The notes under the pieces are model-generated. The model did not search any database. It was not told the DNA's origin and saw nothing but the letters and a program-made list of their open reading frames with translations. 64,000 nucleotides of DNA from CBDBKE01 sp965218055 (GTDB lineage Bacteria; Acidobacteriota; Terriglobia; JAJPHL01; JAPKYU01): positions 372,001 through 436,000 of the forward strand of contig CBDCKA010000001.1 in NCBI GenBank assembly GCA_965218055.1, given 5' to 3'. Shown piece by piece: positions 7,915 to 17,176 of this stretch (position 1 is its first letter; every line of letters begins with the position of its first letter). Both the position numbers and the translations under genes were made by a program.

Positions 7915-9312
7915 ATGCCAGCGAACGATCATGACGTTGTAGTCATTGGAAGCGGACCCGGAGGGTACGTGGCCGCCATTCGCGCCGCCCAGCTGGGGTT
8001 GAAGACGGCGCTGGTGGAAAAAGACGACAAATACGGCGGAACCTGCCTGCACGTCGGCTGTATCCCCACCAAGGCGCTGCTGCACAACGCGGAAATCCTC
8101 CAGCACGTCCGCGAAGCTCGCGAATACGGCATCCAATGCGGCGAGCCGAAACTGGATTGGAGCGCCGTGCAGGCGCGAAGGGACCGGGTAGTCAAGAAAC
8201 ACGCCCAGGGAGTGAAGTTCCTGTTGCAAAAGAACAAGGTGGAAACCTTCCGGGGGTGGGGCCGCCTGGCGGGACCCGGACGGGTGGTGGTGGAAGGCGA
8301 CGGCAAGCCGGGAGAACTCAGCGCTCGCGCCATCGTGTTGTCCACCGGCTCGGAAGCGCACCTGCTGCCCGGACTCAAGCCCGATCCCAAGCGCATCCTC
8401 ACCAACCGGGAAGTCCTGGAACTGAAGCGCATCCCGGCCAGCATGGTCATCATAGGAGCCGGGGCGGTGGGGGTCGAGTTCGCCTCCATCTACCGCGTCT
8501 TTGGAACCGAAGTCACCTTGTTGGAGATGCTGCCACGGGTCGTCCCAGTGGAGGATGAGGAGATTTCCCGCGAACTCGAGCGCCTGTTCAAGAAGCAAGG
8601 GATTCGTGTGCTCACGGGAACGAAAGTGGACAAGATCACCACCTCGAAGCAAGTGCGGGTGGAGTTCACCGCGGATGGTAAGAGCCAGGTGGTCGAGGCC
8701 GAAACCGTGCTGGTGGCGGTGGGGCGCAAGCCCAACACGGAGAACATGGGCCTGGAACAGACGCGGGCCCGCGTGGAACGCGGCTTCGTCCACGTCAACC
8801 AATACCAGCAGACCGAGGAGCCGGGGCTCTACGCCATCGGCGACATCGTGGCCGGGCTGCCACAACTGGCGCACGCCGCCTCGGCGGAGGGCATCGTGGC
8901 GGTGACCCACGCAGCCGGCAAGCCGGTCAAGCCGGTGAACCGGGAGCGCATCCCCGGCTGCACTTACTGCCACCCGGAGGTCGCCAGCGTCGGGCTAACC
9001 GAAGCTCAGGCACGGGAGCGTGGCTACAAGGTGAAGACCGGCAAGTTCAGCTTTGGGGCCAACAGCCGCGCTTCTATCCTCGGTCAGCACGACGGCTTTG
9101 TGAAAATTGTGGCCGAGGAGAAGTACGGCGAGGTGTTGGGGGTTCACATCATTGGCCCGCTAGCCACGGAAATGATTGCCGAAGCAGTGATGGCGCTGGA
9201 GTTGGAAGCCACTGTGGAAGAGTTCATGTACACGGTCCACGCCCACCCCACACTGGCCGAGGCCATGTTCGACGCCGGCAACGCCGTCTATCGGATGGCT
9301 ATCAATTCCTGA
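7915..9312 (+). CDS. lpdA: Dihydrolipoyl dehydrogenase (E3)
   Basis: 465 residues. FAD-binding GSGPGG at 12-17, redox disulfide GGTCLHVGC (Cys44 and Cys49), NAD-binding GAGAVGVEFASIY, FAD contact YAIGDI, and the C-terminal catalytic HAHPTLAE. It reoxidises dihydrolipoamide on the E2 subunit of 2-oxoacid dehydrogenases, passing electrons through FAD to NAD+. Start at ATG 7915 matches the family N-terminus. Followed after 13 bp by lipB and then E2, an operon that makes, attaches and oxidises lipoyl groups. All key residues are intact, so it should be active. Confidence 0.95.
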   Translation: MPANDHDVVVIGSGPGGYVAAIRAAQLGLKTALVEKDDKYGGTCLHVGCIPTKALLHNAEILQHVREAREYGIQCGEPKLDWSAVQARRDRVVKKHAQGVKFLLQKNKVETFRGWGRLAGPGRVVVEGDGKPGELSARAIVLSTGSEAHLLPGLKPDPKRILTNREVLELKRIPASMVIIGAGAVGVEFASIYRVFGTEVTLLEMLPRVVPVEDEEISRELERLFKKQGIRVLTGTKVDKITTSKQVRVEFTADGKSQVVEAETVLVAVGRKPNTENMGLEQTRARVERGFVHVNQYQQTEEPGLYAIGDIVAGLPQLAHAASAEGIVAVTHAAGKPVKPVNRERIPGCTYCHPEVASVGLTEAQARERGYKVKTGKFSFGANSRASILGQHDGFVKIVAEEKYGEVLGVHIIGPLATEMIAEAVMALELEATVEEFMYTVHAHPTLAEAMFDAGNAVYRMAINS

Positions 9313-9325
9313 CCATGCCCGTCAT

Positions 9326-10015
9326 ATGACCGTAGAGGATCTGGGGACCGTCGGCTACGCAGAGGCTGCCGAGCTGCAGCGCCGATTGGTGGAGCGCCGG
9401 CGGGCGGGCGAAATCCCCGACACGTTGCTGTTGCTGGAGCACCCCCACGTCTTCACGCTAGGACGCACCGCCAGGCGCGAGCACTTGCTGTCTCTGCCGC
9501 CGGAGGTGGAGCTGCACACCACCAACCGGGGCGGCGACATCACCTACCATGGCCCGGGCCAGTTAGTCGGCTACCCAATTCTCGACCTGGGGGCCATCCG
9601 CAAGGACGTAGTCTGGTATGTGCGATCGCTCGAGGGATCGCTGATTGCCGCGCTGGCCGAATTTGGCATTGCTGCCAAGCGCCGCTCAGGGTTCACCGGG
9701 GTCTGGGTGGGCGAGGGCAAGATTGCCGCCATCGGAGTGCATATCAGCCGCTGGGTCACCTCGCACGGATTCGCACTCAACGTGGACCCAGAGCTGCGCT
9801 ATTTTCAGTTCATTGTGCCCTGTGGGATTCGGCAGTACGGCGTCACGTCCATTGCTGAGGTTTTGGGTGCTGAGGTTCGGGGCGCAGCTCTCCCGATGCA
9901 GGCCGTCAAGCAAGTTGTGGCGCGAGAATTCCAGCGGCAGTACGCTTCGCAAGGTATGGCGGGCCTTAGTCCACGGCCCGCAGCCGGGGCGGAAGCACTG
10001 TCTGCCGATCGCTGA
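9326..10015 (+). CDS. lipB: Octanoyltransferase (lipoyl(octanoyl) transferase)
   Basis: 229 residues. Motifs RGGDITYHGPGQLVGYP, GKIAAIGVHI with Lys132, and VPCGI with Cys166, the acyl-thioester nucleophile. LipB moves octanoyl from acyl carrier protein to the lipoyl-domain lysine, after which LipA inserts sulfur. Its position between E3 and E2 suggests it serves the E2 encoded next door. The C-terminal about 15 residues are low-complexity (PRPAAGAEALSADR). LipA is not in this window. Confidence 0.95.
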   Translation: MTVEDLGTVGYAEAAELQRRLVERRRAGEIPDTLLLLEHPHVFTLGRTARREHLLSLPPEVELHTTNRGGDITYHGPGQLVGYPILDLGAIRKDVVWYVRSLEGSLIAALAEFGIAAKRRSGFTGVWVGEGKIAAIGVHISRWVTSHGFALNVDPELRYFQFIVPCGIRQYGVTSIAEVLGAEVRGAALPMQAVKQVVAREFQRQYASQGMAGLSPRPAAGAEALSADR

Positions 10016-10086
10016 GCAGGATCGTTGCTGGCTTTCAATTCTCGCTACGATATACTGACGGCCAATCTAAAGCAGGAAACATTGCC

Positions 10087-11433
10087 ATGCCGACAAACGT
10101 GATCATGCCCCAGATGGGGGAGAGCATCTTCGAAGGAACCATTACCCGCTGGCTGAAGAAGCCCGGGGACCCGGTGCAGCGCGACGAGGCGTTGTTTGAA
10201 ATCTCCACCGATAAGGTGGACGCCGAAATTCCCTCCCCTGCCGCAGGTGTGCTATCCCGGGTGCTGGTGCCCGAGGGAGAGACGGTGCAGATCAACACCG
10301 TCGTAGCCGAAATCGAGGAAGCAGGTGCGGCGGCGGCACAGCCAGCCAAAGCCGAAGCCGCCTCCCAACCGGCCAAAGCCGCGCCTCCGCCGTCCCCACC
10401 TCCATCAACTCCACCGCCAGCGCCGCCGGCAGCGGCTGCTCCGCCGGCCCCCGCCGAGCGGGAGCCGGTGGTGGAAATGCCGCGTCGCCCCCAGCCGCCG
10501 GCGGAAGCCGGCGCGGTGCGCAGCTCCCCGTTGGTGCGGCGCATGGCCGCTGAGCACGGTGTGGACCTCAGTCAGGTGCCCGGAAGCGGCCTGGGCGGGC
10601 GCATCACTAAGGCAGACATCCTGGCTCACATCGAGGCCGGAAAGGTTGGCGTGGTCCCTGCCCGCCCGGCTCCGCCGCCTGCTGCGACTCCCGCCGCAGC
10701 TCCCCCCGCGGTCCCGACGGCGCCCGGGGCGCGGGTGCCAGGCGCACGGGTAGAAGCGGTGCCCATGTCCACCATGCGGCAGAAGATTGCCGCGCATATG
10801 GTGGAGAGCAAGCGCACTTCCCCGCACGTGCATACCGTCTTCGATGTAGATATGACCCGCGTTGCTCGTGTTCGTGAAAAGACCAAGGGAGAGTTCGAGC
10901 AGCGCAACGGCGTCAAGCTGACCTACCTGCCCTTCATTGCCCGTGCTGCGGTGACGGCCCTGAAGGCCTTTCCCCACGTGAACTCTTCGCTCGAGGGCAC
11001 GAGCATCATTCTCAAAAGGGAGATCAACCTGGGCATCGCCGTGGTGCTCGAGTGGGGCCTGATCGTTCCTGTCATTAAGAACGCCGAGGAGAAGAACTTT
11101 CTCGGGTTGACCAAAGCCATCCGTGATCTGGCCGACCGCGCCCGCGCCAAGAAGCTCACACCCGACGAAGTGCAGAACGGCACCTTTACCATCACCAACC
11201 CCGGCCAGGGCGGATTGTTCGGCACTCCCATCATCAACCAGCCCCAGGTCGCCATCCTGGGCGTGGGCCACATTCACAAGGCGCCGGTGGTGGTTGACGA
11301 TGCCATTGCCATTCGCTCGATCGTCTATCTTTCGCTCGGCTACGACCACCGCGTGGTGGACGGAGTGTTGGCCGACCAGTTCATGGCCCACGTGAAGAAA
11401 ACCCTTGAGAACTGGGAAGAACCGGTCCTGTAA
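10087..11433 (+). CDS. 2-oxoacid dehydrogenase E2 (dihydrolipoyllysine acyltransferase)
   Basis: 448 residues in canonical order: lipoyl domain (residues 1-76, with the lipoylated Lys43 in STDKVDAE), a Pro/Ala linker, a peripheral-subunit-binding domain (VRRMAAEHGVDLSQVPGSG), a second Pro/Ala linker, and the catalytic acyltransferase ending with YDHRVVDG (His421, Asp425). It could be the E2 of pyruvate, 2-oxoglutarate or branched-chain 2-oxoacid dehydrogenase; the sequence alone does not settle which, so no symbol is given. A TATACT at 10051-10056 might be a separate -10. No E1 subunit gene is nearby. Confidence 0.9.
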   Translation: MPTNVIMPQMGESIFEGTITRWLKKPGDPVQRDEALFEISTDKVDAEIPSPAAGVLSRVLVPEGETVQINTVVAEIEEAGAAAAQPAKAEAASQPAKAAPPPSPPPSTPPPAPPAAAAPPAPAEREPVVEMPRRPQPPAEAGAVRSSPLVRRMAAEHGVDLSQVPGSGLGGRITKADILAHIEAGKVGVVPARPAPPPAATPAAAPPAVPTAPGARVPGARVEAVPMSTMRQKIAAHMVESKRTSPHVHTVFDVDMTRVARVREKTKGEFEQRNGVKLTYLPFIARAAVTALKAFPHVNSSLEGTSIILKREINLGIAVVLEWGLIVPVIKNAEEKNFLGLTKAIRDLADRARAKKLTPDEVQNGTFTITNPGQGGLFGTPIINQPQVAILGVGHIHKAPVVVDDAIAIRSIVYLSLGYDHRVVDGVLADQFMAHVKKTLENWEEPVL

Positions 11434-11479
11434 CTGAGCGGGGCTGTGGCTTGTGCGACCGTGTGTCCGTGTGCTCGGC

Positions 11480-13900
11480 CTAGAACATCCGTTCCCGCTT
11501 CTTCAAATTGCCGAAGCTGCCGATGTTGGCAAAGGTGATCGCTATGCGAAACTGCCGCTCGTCACGCACCTCCCGCCCGAACTGGAAGCGCCGGAATTCG
11601 AAGCTGACCCCGCAGCAGTCGAAGTTGTAGTTGGCCTGCACGCTGAAATACGGGATCAGCTCCTGTCGTTGGTCGTACACAAAGGTGCCACCCACGTTGA
11701 AGCCGCGCCGGTTCGGAAAGCCGTAGCCGACTCTTCCCCGGAGTTGGTTGGAAGCCATCTGCAGCTCCGGCACGCTGTTCACCAAGAAGTCACTGAAGGA
11801 ACCGAAAACTTTCCCCTTGCGCAGCCTCACGGTGACGCCCGTATTCACGAAGCGGCCGCGGTCGGGATCAAAGTCGGCGCGCAGTTCGGTGTCGAAATTC
11901 CATGACGGCTTCAGCCGCACCAGCGAGGTCACCGGAGAGAAGCGTCGGCGGCCGTCGAGGAAGGTGTAGCCGGTCAGTCTCAGCGTAGAGTGGAACACGT
12001 TGCGCTGCCCGGGAACCAGGGCGCCGCCAAAGGTGGGGTCGAAGAAATAACGCTGCCTCAGCTCCCAGGTGAGCAGTTCGCGCACCCGCCCGTCGGTGCG
12101 CTTGCCGAACAGGCGGTGGGTGAGGCCGTACTCCAGCTCGCGCGTGTCGGCCACCAGGTCGCGCTCATCAAAGCGCAGGATGTCGTCGAACTCGTTGACG
12201 CCTTCCGTTAGGCGGAAGCGGACCCGTGGTTCCATCACATGCTTGACCCGCTGGCCCAGGAAACTCCAGGGCGAGGCGAACACCCGCTCGAGCGAAGGGG
12301 GACGCAGGTCTAGCTCGAGTTCCTGGGTGGTGCGCTGAAAACCGTCGTCCGACACCTCGTCCTGGCGCAGGCGGGCGTCATAGTGGGTTGCGCGAACACC
12401 GTAAGACGTCAGCAGGTGAAACCCCTTCCAGTTCAGCGGAGCGGAAATTCGGGGGTAAAAATCGAAGCGGCGCACCGCTCCGGTGGTGATCCTGCGGGCA
12501 TCCCCACTCTGCACCAGCGGTTCGACACGGCTGAGGGCTGAGGCGGCCGCGTCAAAGGAAAAATAAAGCGGCCAGCGATGCCCTCGTGATTTCGCGCCAA
12601 ACAGCGGCTGCTCCCGGCTGTTGAATTCCACCCCGGGCAGGGTCCGGATCTCCATGCGGTCGCCGAACTGGCGCCCGGTGAAACGCTGGAAATTCTGGAA
12701 CCGAAATGTTCCGGCGTTGAAGCTGAATCCCCGGAAATTGTTGGAGACAAATGCTGTGCTGTTCACCTCTGTGTTGACCGCATCCAGATAGGTTTCCGTG
12801 AAGGCTTGCCGAAACTGGAATGAGCTGAGGTAATTGAAATCAGCCACTGCCCGGAATCCGCGCGGCAGCTCGCTGCTACCGTTGACCAGAACCGTGCGGC
12901 CGCCCTGCTGGAGCCGAGTCCCGTCGGACAGCTTCAGCCCGCGGTCCACCACTCCGAAATAGGTGGCGGTGAGGTTGGTCCCCTCGTGGGGCCGCATCCG
13001 GAAAGTGCCCCGTTGTGCCCAGCCCCGCTCACTGTAATACTCCGCGCCTATCTCCGCGTCGGCGCTGCGGTTGATGGCCCAGTAAAAGGATTCGCCCAGC
13101 ACTAAGCCTTTGCGCGAGGAGTTGCCGATGTTTGGCGTCAAGAAACCGGAACGGCGCGGAATACGCTTCAGAGAATGATAAAAAATGGGGGAGAAAAAGA
13201 CCGGAACCTTGTCCCGCACTTTGACGAAGCCGTTGTAGATGACGACATCTTCACCAGGCCGGATCTTGGCCCGGCTGCCGGTGAAGTTCCAGATGGGGGC
13301 GGGCGGCAGGCAGGAAGTCAGTGAGCCGTTGTAGAGGATGTAGGTGTTCTCTCCGACCTTCTCGACGCGGCGCGCCTCGAAGTAGTAGGGGTTGGTGGTG
13401 GTCAGCACTCGAGCCTGCGGGCTGGTCGGGGGTGCGCCGCTGGTACCACGCGCCTGGTGAAACTCCCCAAGTTCGGTCGTGAGGTTGTAGTGCGCCTCAC
13501 TGGCGTGAATGTCTTGCTGATTGGCCTCCTGTTGGAACCGCACCTTGCCCCGGGCGTGGAGGTCGCCGGTGGATTCGTCATAGTCCACTTCATCGGCAGC
13601 CAGCCGCATATCCCGGAATAGGATTTCAACATTTCCCCGCAGGTGGTACAGATTTCCGGATTTTTCCTGCCGGTCCGCAGTGATGCGCACCAGCTCGCGG
13701 TCGGAGGCATGGGCGGTGAAGGCTTCCGGCGGTGGCGGGAGCGCCTGCTCGGTCGCCCTCGTGGGCGCGGCCGGGGCCGGTGACTGCGCAAGCACACCCG
13801 TCCAACTTCCGGCCAAAAGCAACTGACAGGCAACAATCGCTGTGCTAAACCAAAAGCGGGATTGCGTAGCGCACTCGCCCAGCTTCCCGTGGGCCCTCAT
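11480..13900 (-). CDS. lptD: LPS-assembly outer-membrane protein LptD
   Basis: About 806 residues. A signal peptide ends near LAGSWTGVLAQ. Then comes an OstA/LptA-like jellyroll (RITADRQEKSGNLYHLRGN... DEVDYDESTGDLHARGKV) and a long beta-barrel region with the conserved NFDCCG segment close to the end. LptD receives lipopolysaccharide from LptA and inserts it into the outer leaflet. This shows an asymmetric LPS-bearing outer membrane. An in-frame ATG at 13921 would add seven residues; neither start has a good ribosome site. The gene stands alone rather than beside surA. Confidence 0.88.
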   Translation of the reverse strand: MRAHGKLGECATQSRFWFSTAIVACQLLLAGSWTGVLAQSPAPAAPTRATEQALPPPPEAFTAHASDRELVRITADRQEKSGNLYHLRGNVEILFRDMRLAADEVDYDESTGDLHARGKVRFQQEANQQDIHASEAHYNLTTELGEFHQARGTSGAPPTSPQARVLTTTNPYYFEARRVEKVGENTYILYNGSLTSCLPPAPIWNFTGSRAKIRPGEDVVIYNGFVKVRDKVPVFFSPIFYHSLKRIPRRSGFLTPNIGNSSRKGLVLGESFYWAINRSADAEIGAEYYSERGWAQRGTFRMRPHEGTNLTATYFGVVDRGLKLSDGTRLQQGGRTVLVNGSSELPRGFRAVADFNYLSSFQFRQAFTETYLDAVNTEVNSTAFVSNNFRGFSFNAGTFRFQNFQRFTGRQFGDRMEIRTLPGVEFNSREQPLFGAKSRGHRWPLYFSFDAAASALSRVEPLVQSGDARRITTGAVRRFDFYPRISAPLNWKGFHLLTSYGVRATHYDARLRQDEVSDDGFQRTTQELELDLRPPSLERVFASPWSFLGQRVKHVMEPRVRFRLTEGVNEFDDILRFDERDLVADTRELEYGLTHRLFGKRTDGRVRELLTWELRQRYFFDPTFGGALVPGQRNVFHSTLRLTGYTFLDGRRRFSPVTSLVRLKPSWNFDTELRADFDPDRGRFVNTGVTVRLRKGKVFGSFSDFLVNSVPELQMASNQLRGRVGYGFPNRRGFNVGGTFVYDQRQELIPYFSVQANYNFDCCGVSFEFRRFQFGREVRDERQFRIAITFANIGSFGNLKKRERMF

Positions 13901-13994
13901 CAGTGACCGACACCTTAACATCGCCCACGCGGGAGGCGCAAGCTGCAGCTTTCTCCGCTCTCAAAGGGCGGTGAGTGAAAGCGATTTTTTCAAA

Positions 13995-15038
13995 GTGATT
14001 CATTGTCCCTGTTGCGGCTATCCGAGCGACGAGAGTGAATACCGCTGCGAACGCTGCGGCCGGCGGTTTGCGGCTGCGGACCAATGGCCGCTGAGCGCAA
14101 ACGAGGCCCCGGCGGACGGAGCGGCGCAAGCCGGACTGTCTGCTGCACGACCCCTTGGTCCACCTTCTCCCGGAACGGGGTCGCGCTCAGCCCGAGGCGC
14201 GTCAGCTGCAACTACCAACCCGTGGCGGGCGGAAGCCGCGTACCGCCTGGAACGTTTTCGGGAGCGGCGCCGAGCGCAGCAAAGCCTTCCACTAAATTTC
14301 GACAGCCGGGAGCCCGTGCCTGAAGGCGCAGGCCCGCCCGCCTCGCGCTTCCCTCCCACCCGGCTGCGACGGGTCATCCCGTTTGAGGCCAGCGCCAGCG
14401 CCACCCGGACTTCACCCCTGCGGTCCGGAGAACCGTTGGGGACGACTCGGTCGCACTCTGAACGAGGATCCGCATCGGATGCTTCTTTGAGGCCGGGTGC
14501 CCCGCCGACCCACGGTTCCCGGCCGCCGGTTTCTTCTCTATCTCAGGGGTCGTTGACGTTTCCGGAACCACCTTCATCCCGGTCGGAAACGGCGAAATTC
14601 TCCGTGGCGCCGCTTTCTGCCCGAATACTGGCCGCGGCGACCGATGCTGCCGTACTGATCTGCGGCTACGCCTTGTTCATTGCCGTCTACACCTTGCTGG
14701 GGGGGAAACTCCCGCTGCAGCATGTCGCCTTGATCGCCCTGGCGACCGGCCTGGCCGTACTGGCGTTCAGCTACATGGCTCTGTTCTTTTATTTCTCAGC
14801 GACGACGCCCGGTATGCGCCGGCTCGGTCTCCGGCTGGTAGACCTGGATGGGCTTCCCGCACGACGCGAGCTGCGCCTTGCGCGCCTGCTGGGCCTGCTG
14901 GCCAGCGTAGCCAGCCTGGGCATGGGGTTCTTGTGGGCGGCTGTCGACGAAGACGGGCTCACCTGGCATGACCGCATCTCCCAGACCTGCCTCACGACGG
15001 GTGATGCAGCTACCGGCCGAAATCCTCACCGCGCCTAG
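13995..15038 (+). CDS. Zinc-ribbon RDD-family membrane protein
   Basis: About 347 residues. It starts VIHCPCCGYP with a second CERCG, forming an N-terminal zinc ribbon, followed by about 170 residues of Pro/Ser/Arg-rich linker, then an RDD domain: SARILAAATDAAVL (R and D), two or three hydrophobic helices, and AAVDEDGLTWHDRISQT. RDD proteins are inner-membrane proteins, some linked to ion transport. The GTG at 13995 puts the zinc ribbon at the N-terminus; GTG 13971 is an alternative adding eight residues. Divergent from lptD, with 94 bp between starts. Confidence 0.75.
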   Translation: MIHCPCCGYPSDESEYRCERCGRRFAAADQWPLSANEAPADGAAQAGLSAARPLGPPSPGTGSRSARGASAATTNPWRAEAAYRLERFRERRRAQQSLPLNFDSREPVPEGAGPPASRFPPTRLRRVIPFEASASATRTSPLRSGEPLGTTRSHSERGSASDASLRPGAPPTHGSRPPVSSLSQGSLTFPEPPSSRSETAKFSVAPLSARILAAATDAAVLICGYALFIAVYTLLGGKLPLQHVALIALATGLAVLAFSYMALFFYFSATTPGMRRLGLRLVDLDGLPARRELRLARLLGLLASVASLGMGFLWAAVDEDGLTWHDRISQTCLTTGDAATGRNPHRA

Positions 15039-15101
15039 CAGGCATGTTATACTTGGGTTCGGGAGAGCGCCCATCGCATCCACCAGAGAAAGTTCCAGAA
15101 G

Positions 15102-16322
15102 ATGAATCGTCAGGCCAGAAGAGCGATCGTGTGGTCGAGCACTGTACTGGCGGTGCTGATCGTGATTGGAGGGGTGCTCGGAAAGACCGTTCCTTCAGAC
15201 GGTGCGTACCGCCAGCTGGCAGTTTACAGCGAGGTCCTGTCAAGAATTCGCACCGACTACGTGCAAGAGCCGGATCTGAACAGCGTCACCAAGGGAGCCC
15301 TGCACGGCTTGCTGGAGTCGCTGGATCCGTCCAGCAGTTATTTGAGCCCCGAGGAGTACCTGAAATATCAAAGGCGTCAGGCGAGCGACAAAGGAAGCCT
15401 GGGGCTGATTGTTTCCAAAAAATTCGGCTACGCAGCCATTGTCAGCGTCATTCGTGACGGGCCGGGCGCGGGGGCCGGCCTGCAGTCCGGGGACATTATT
15501 GAAAGAGTGAACGACACTTCCACGCGGGGAATGTCGCGCGAAGAGATTGCGAGGACTCTCGCCGGAGAACCGGGCACGGTGGTCAACCTTTCCGTAGTGC
15601 GCGTCCGCCGCGGAAAGCCGCAAAAGATGACGCTCCAGCGTGAGGAAGTGACGCTTCCGTCGGTCACCTACAAGACTCTGGAACCAGGCATCGGCTATCT
15701 CCAGGTGGAGGGCTTCCGCAAGGACGAAAGCAACCAGATTGCTAGCCACGCGCGCCAGTTGATCCACAGCGGGGCGCGTCGACTGGTTCTGGACCTCCGG
15801 GGCACCGCCCAAGGAGAGGTCAGCGAAGGAATTGCTGTTGCCGACCTGTTTCTGGACCACGGAGTGATTACCTACCTGGAAGGCCAGAAGTATCCTCGCC
15901 AGACCTTTACTGCAGAACCCTCCAAAGCCGTTCTGAAGCTGCCGGTGGTGGTCTTGGTAAACCGAGCCACTGCGGGCGCCGCGGAGGTGGTGGCCTCAGC
16001 GATTCTGGAAAACGGGCGTGGCGACGTGGTCGGGGAAAAAACCTACGGGGTGGGCTCCGTTCAGCGGGTGATCCCGTTGGACGATGGAGCCGCCTTGATC
16101 CTCTCGGTAGCCAAGTACCACGCTCCCGGTGGGAAGGCCATTGAGGACCACGGGGTCACCCCCAGCGTGGTGGTCCCCGACGCGCTGCTGGAGGAGAGCC
16201 GCTGGCTGGATGAGGAGCGGAAACCCGAACAAGAACCCACGCCGGAAGATACGGTGCTGAAGCGAGCACTGGAGGTCTTGAAAAACCCGACCCCGAAGCC
16301 ACGCCCAAAGAAAGCCGCGTAA
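15102..16322 (+). CDS. S41/CtpA-family protein lacking catalytic Ser and Lys (pseudoprotease)
   Basis: 406 residues: N-terminal membrane anchor (residues 9-27), helical region, PDZ domain (about 95-180), S41 core (about 190-360) and a charged Pro/Lys tail. In tail-specific proteases the nucleophile lies in S-A-S-E and the Lys base 25 residues later. Here the aligned segment is NRATAGAAEVV, giving Gly292 for the Ser and Val317 (in EKTYGVGSVQ) for the Lys, while the surrounding fold sequence is well conserved. It should therefore bind but not cut peptides. A TATACT at 15048-15053 is a possible -10. No active S41 paralogue lies nearby. Confidence 0.85.
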   Translation: MNRQARRAIVWSSTVLAVLIVIGGVLGKTVPSDGAYRQLAVYSEVLSRIRTDYVQEPDLNSVTKGALHGLLESLDPSSSYLSPEEYLKYQRRQASDKGSLGLIVSKKFGYAAIVSVIRDGPGAGAGLQSGDIIERVNDTSTRGMSREEIARTLAGEPGTVVNLSVVRVRRGKPQKMTLQREEVTLPSVTYKTLEPGIGYLQVEGFRKDESNQIASHARQLIHSGARRLVLDLRGTAQGEVSEGIAVADLFLDHGVITYLEGQKYPRQTFTAEPSKAVLKLPVVVLVNRATAGAAEVVASAILENGRGDVVGEKTYGVGSVQRVIPLDDGAALILSVAKYHAPGGKAIEDHGVTPSVVVPDALLEESRWLDEERKPEQEPTPEDTVLKRALEVLKNPTPKPRPKKAA

Positions 16323-16450
16323 AACAGCTTGGCATTGGGAGTGAAGAATCCGGAATGAAGGAAAGGATTTCTGCGGTTTTTGTTCTTCCTTCTTGCTCGT
16401 CTGATCGACTTACTTCATTCACTGTTCATCCCATGCAGTATCCCTGAATT

Positions 16451-17041
16451 GTGGCCCACCTGAACCCGCTGCGCCGCCTGCCTCTGGGACTCCCGCAATT
16501 GCTGGGGCTGGCGGTGGCGCTGATTTTTCTTCCCTGGGTGCTCCTGACCGGCAGGAGCGAGCGCGAGATCCGGGGGGCGATCGAAAGCTTTGAGCCCTTC
16601 CGACTGCCGGAATTCCCGCTCCAGTTCTCCCGCACAATCAAATATGACCCGCTGGGGTTTTTAGGACGAGGTGTGCAGGCTGGATTTTGGGAGTGGACTC
16701 ACGAAGGGATGGCACTGGCGGAAAAAGGGCGCCCCTATTTCGCCGAAACCCCCACTGAGATTGCCTCCGTGGTTGCGGCCGGGCGCCGGGTGATCAGCAA
16801 CCTGGAAGGCTTTCAGGACCGTGAAGGGCGGCGCGACGTGCGTTTCCGTTACCACTGGACCGAGGTGACTCCCCCCGCGAGGGCTTTGCTTTCCATAGCT
16901 CCCGTGCCGAACGAGCAGTACGAAGGACACGCCGTACTGGTCAAACGCGACGGTCGGTGGCAAGTCGAACTGCTGGAGACGCCCGACTTCGACCACCCCA
17001 TGGCTCGGCTGATGGACACCTCGCAGGGAATCCTGCGCTGA
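16451..17041 (+). CDS. Membrane-anchored hypothetical protein
   Basis: 196 residues starting at GTG. A single N-terminal hydrophobic segment (LLGLAVALIFLPWVLLTG) is followed by a soluble domain ending DFDHPMARLMDTSQGILR. The C-terminal half (RFRYHWTEVTPPARALLS... GHAVLVKRDGRWQVELLE) resembles small cone-shaped folds used to test precursor traits in exported proteins, but I do not recognise a family. Likely anchored in the inner membrane facing the periplasm. It lies 129 bp downstream of the S41-like gene and may share its transcript. Confidence 0.55.
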   Translation: MAHLNPLRRLPLGLPQLLGLAVALIFLPWVLLTGRSEREIRGAIESFEPFRLPEFPLQFSRTIKYDPLGFLGRGVQAGFWEWTHEGMALAEKGRPYFAETPTEIASVVAAGRRVISNLEGFQDREGRRDVRFRYHWTEVTPPARALLSIAPVPNEQYEGHAVLVKRDGRWQVELLETPDFDHPMARLMDTSQGILR

Positions 17042-17131
17042 AAAGCAACTCCCCCATCCAGTCTGCGGTGAATCACGGGCCAGACGCAAATCTCACTGGC
17101 AAGACACGAAGGTGGCTTGGCAGTGCCCGAC

Positions 17132-17176
17132 TACAGCACACCGCCTTACAGCACACCCAGCTACAACACAATCGAG
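17132..17176 (+). repeat. 15-bp tandem repeat, three units, at the truB 3' end
   Basis: Three consecutive imperfect 15-base units (17132-17146, 17147-17161, 17162-17176) each beginning TACA(G/A)CACA. The array covers the truB stop codon and its last codons. Confidence 0.6.

Noticed and set aside
10405..11391. Long open frame (328 codons) opposite the E2 gene
   Set aside because: It is antisense to a clear E2 acyltransferase with all motifs, has no family sequence and reflects high-GC codon bias.
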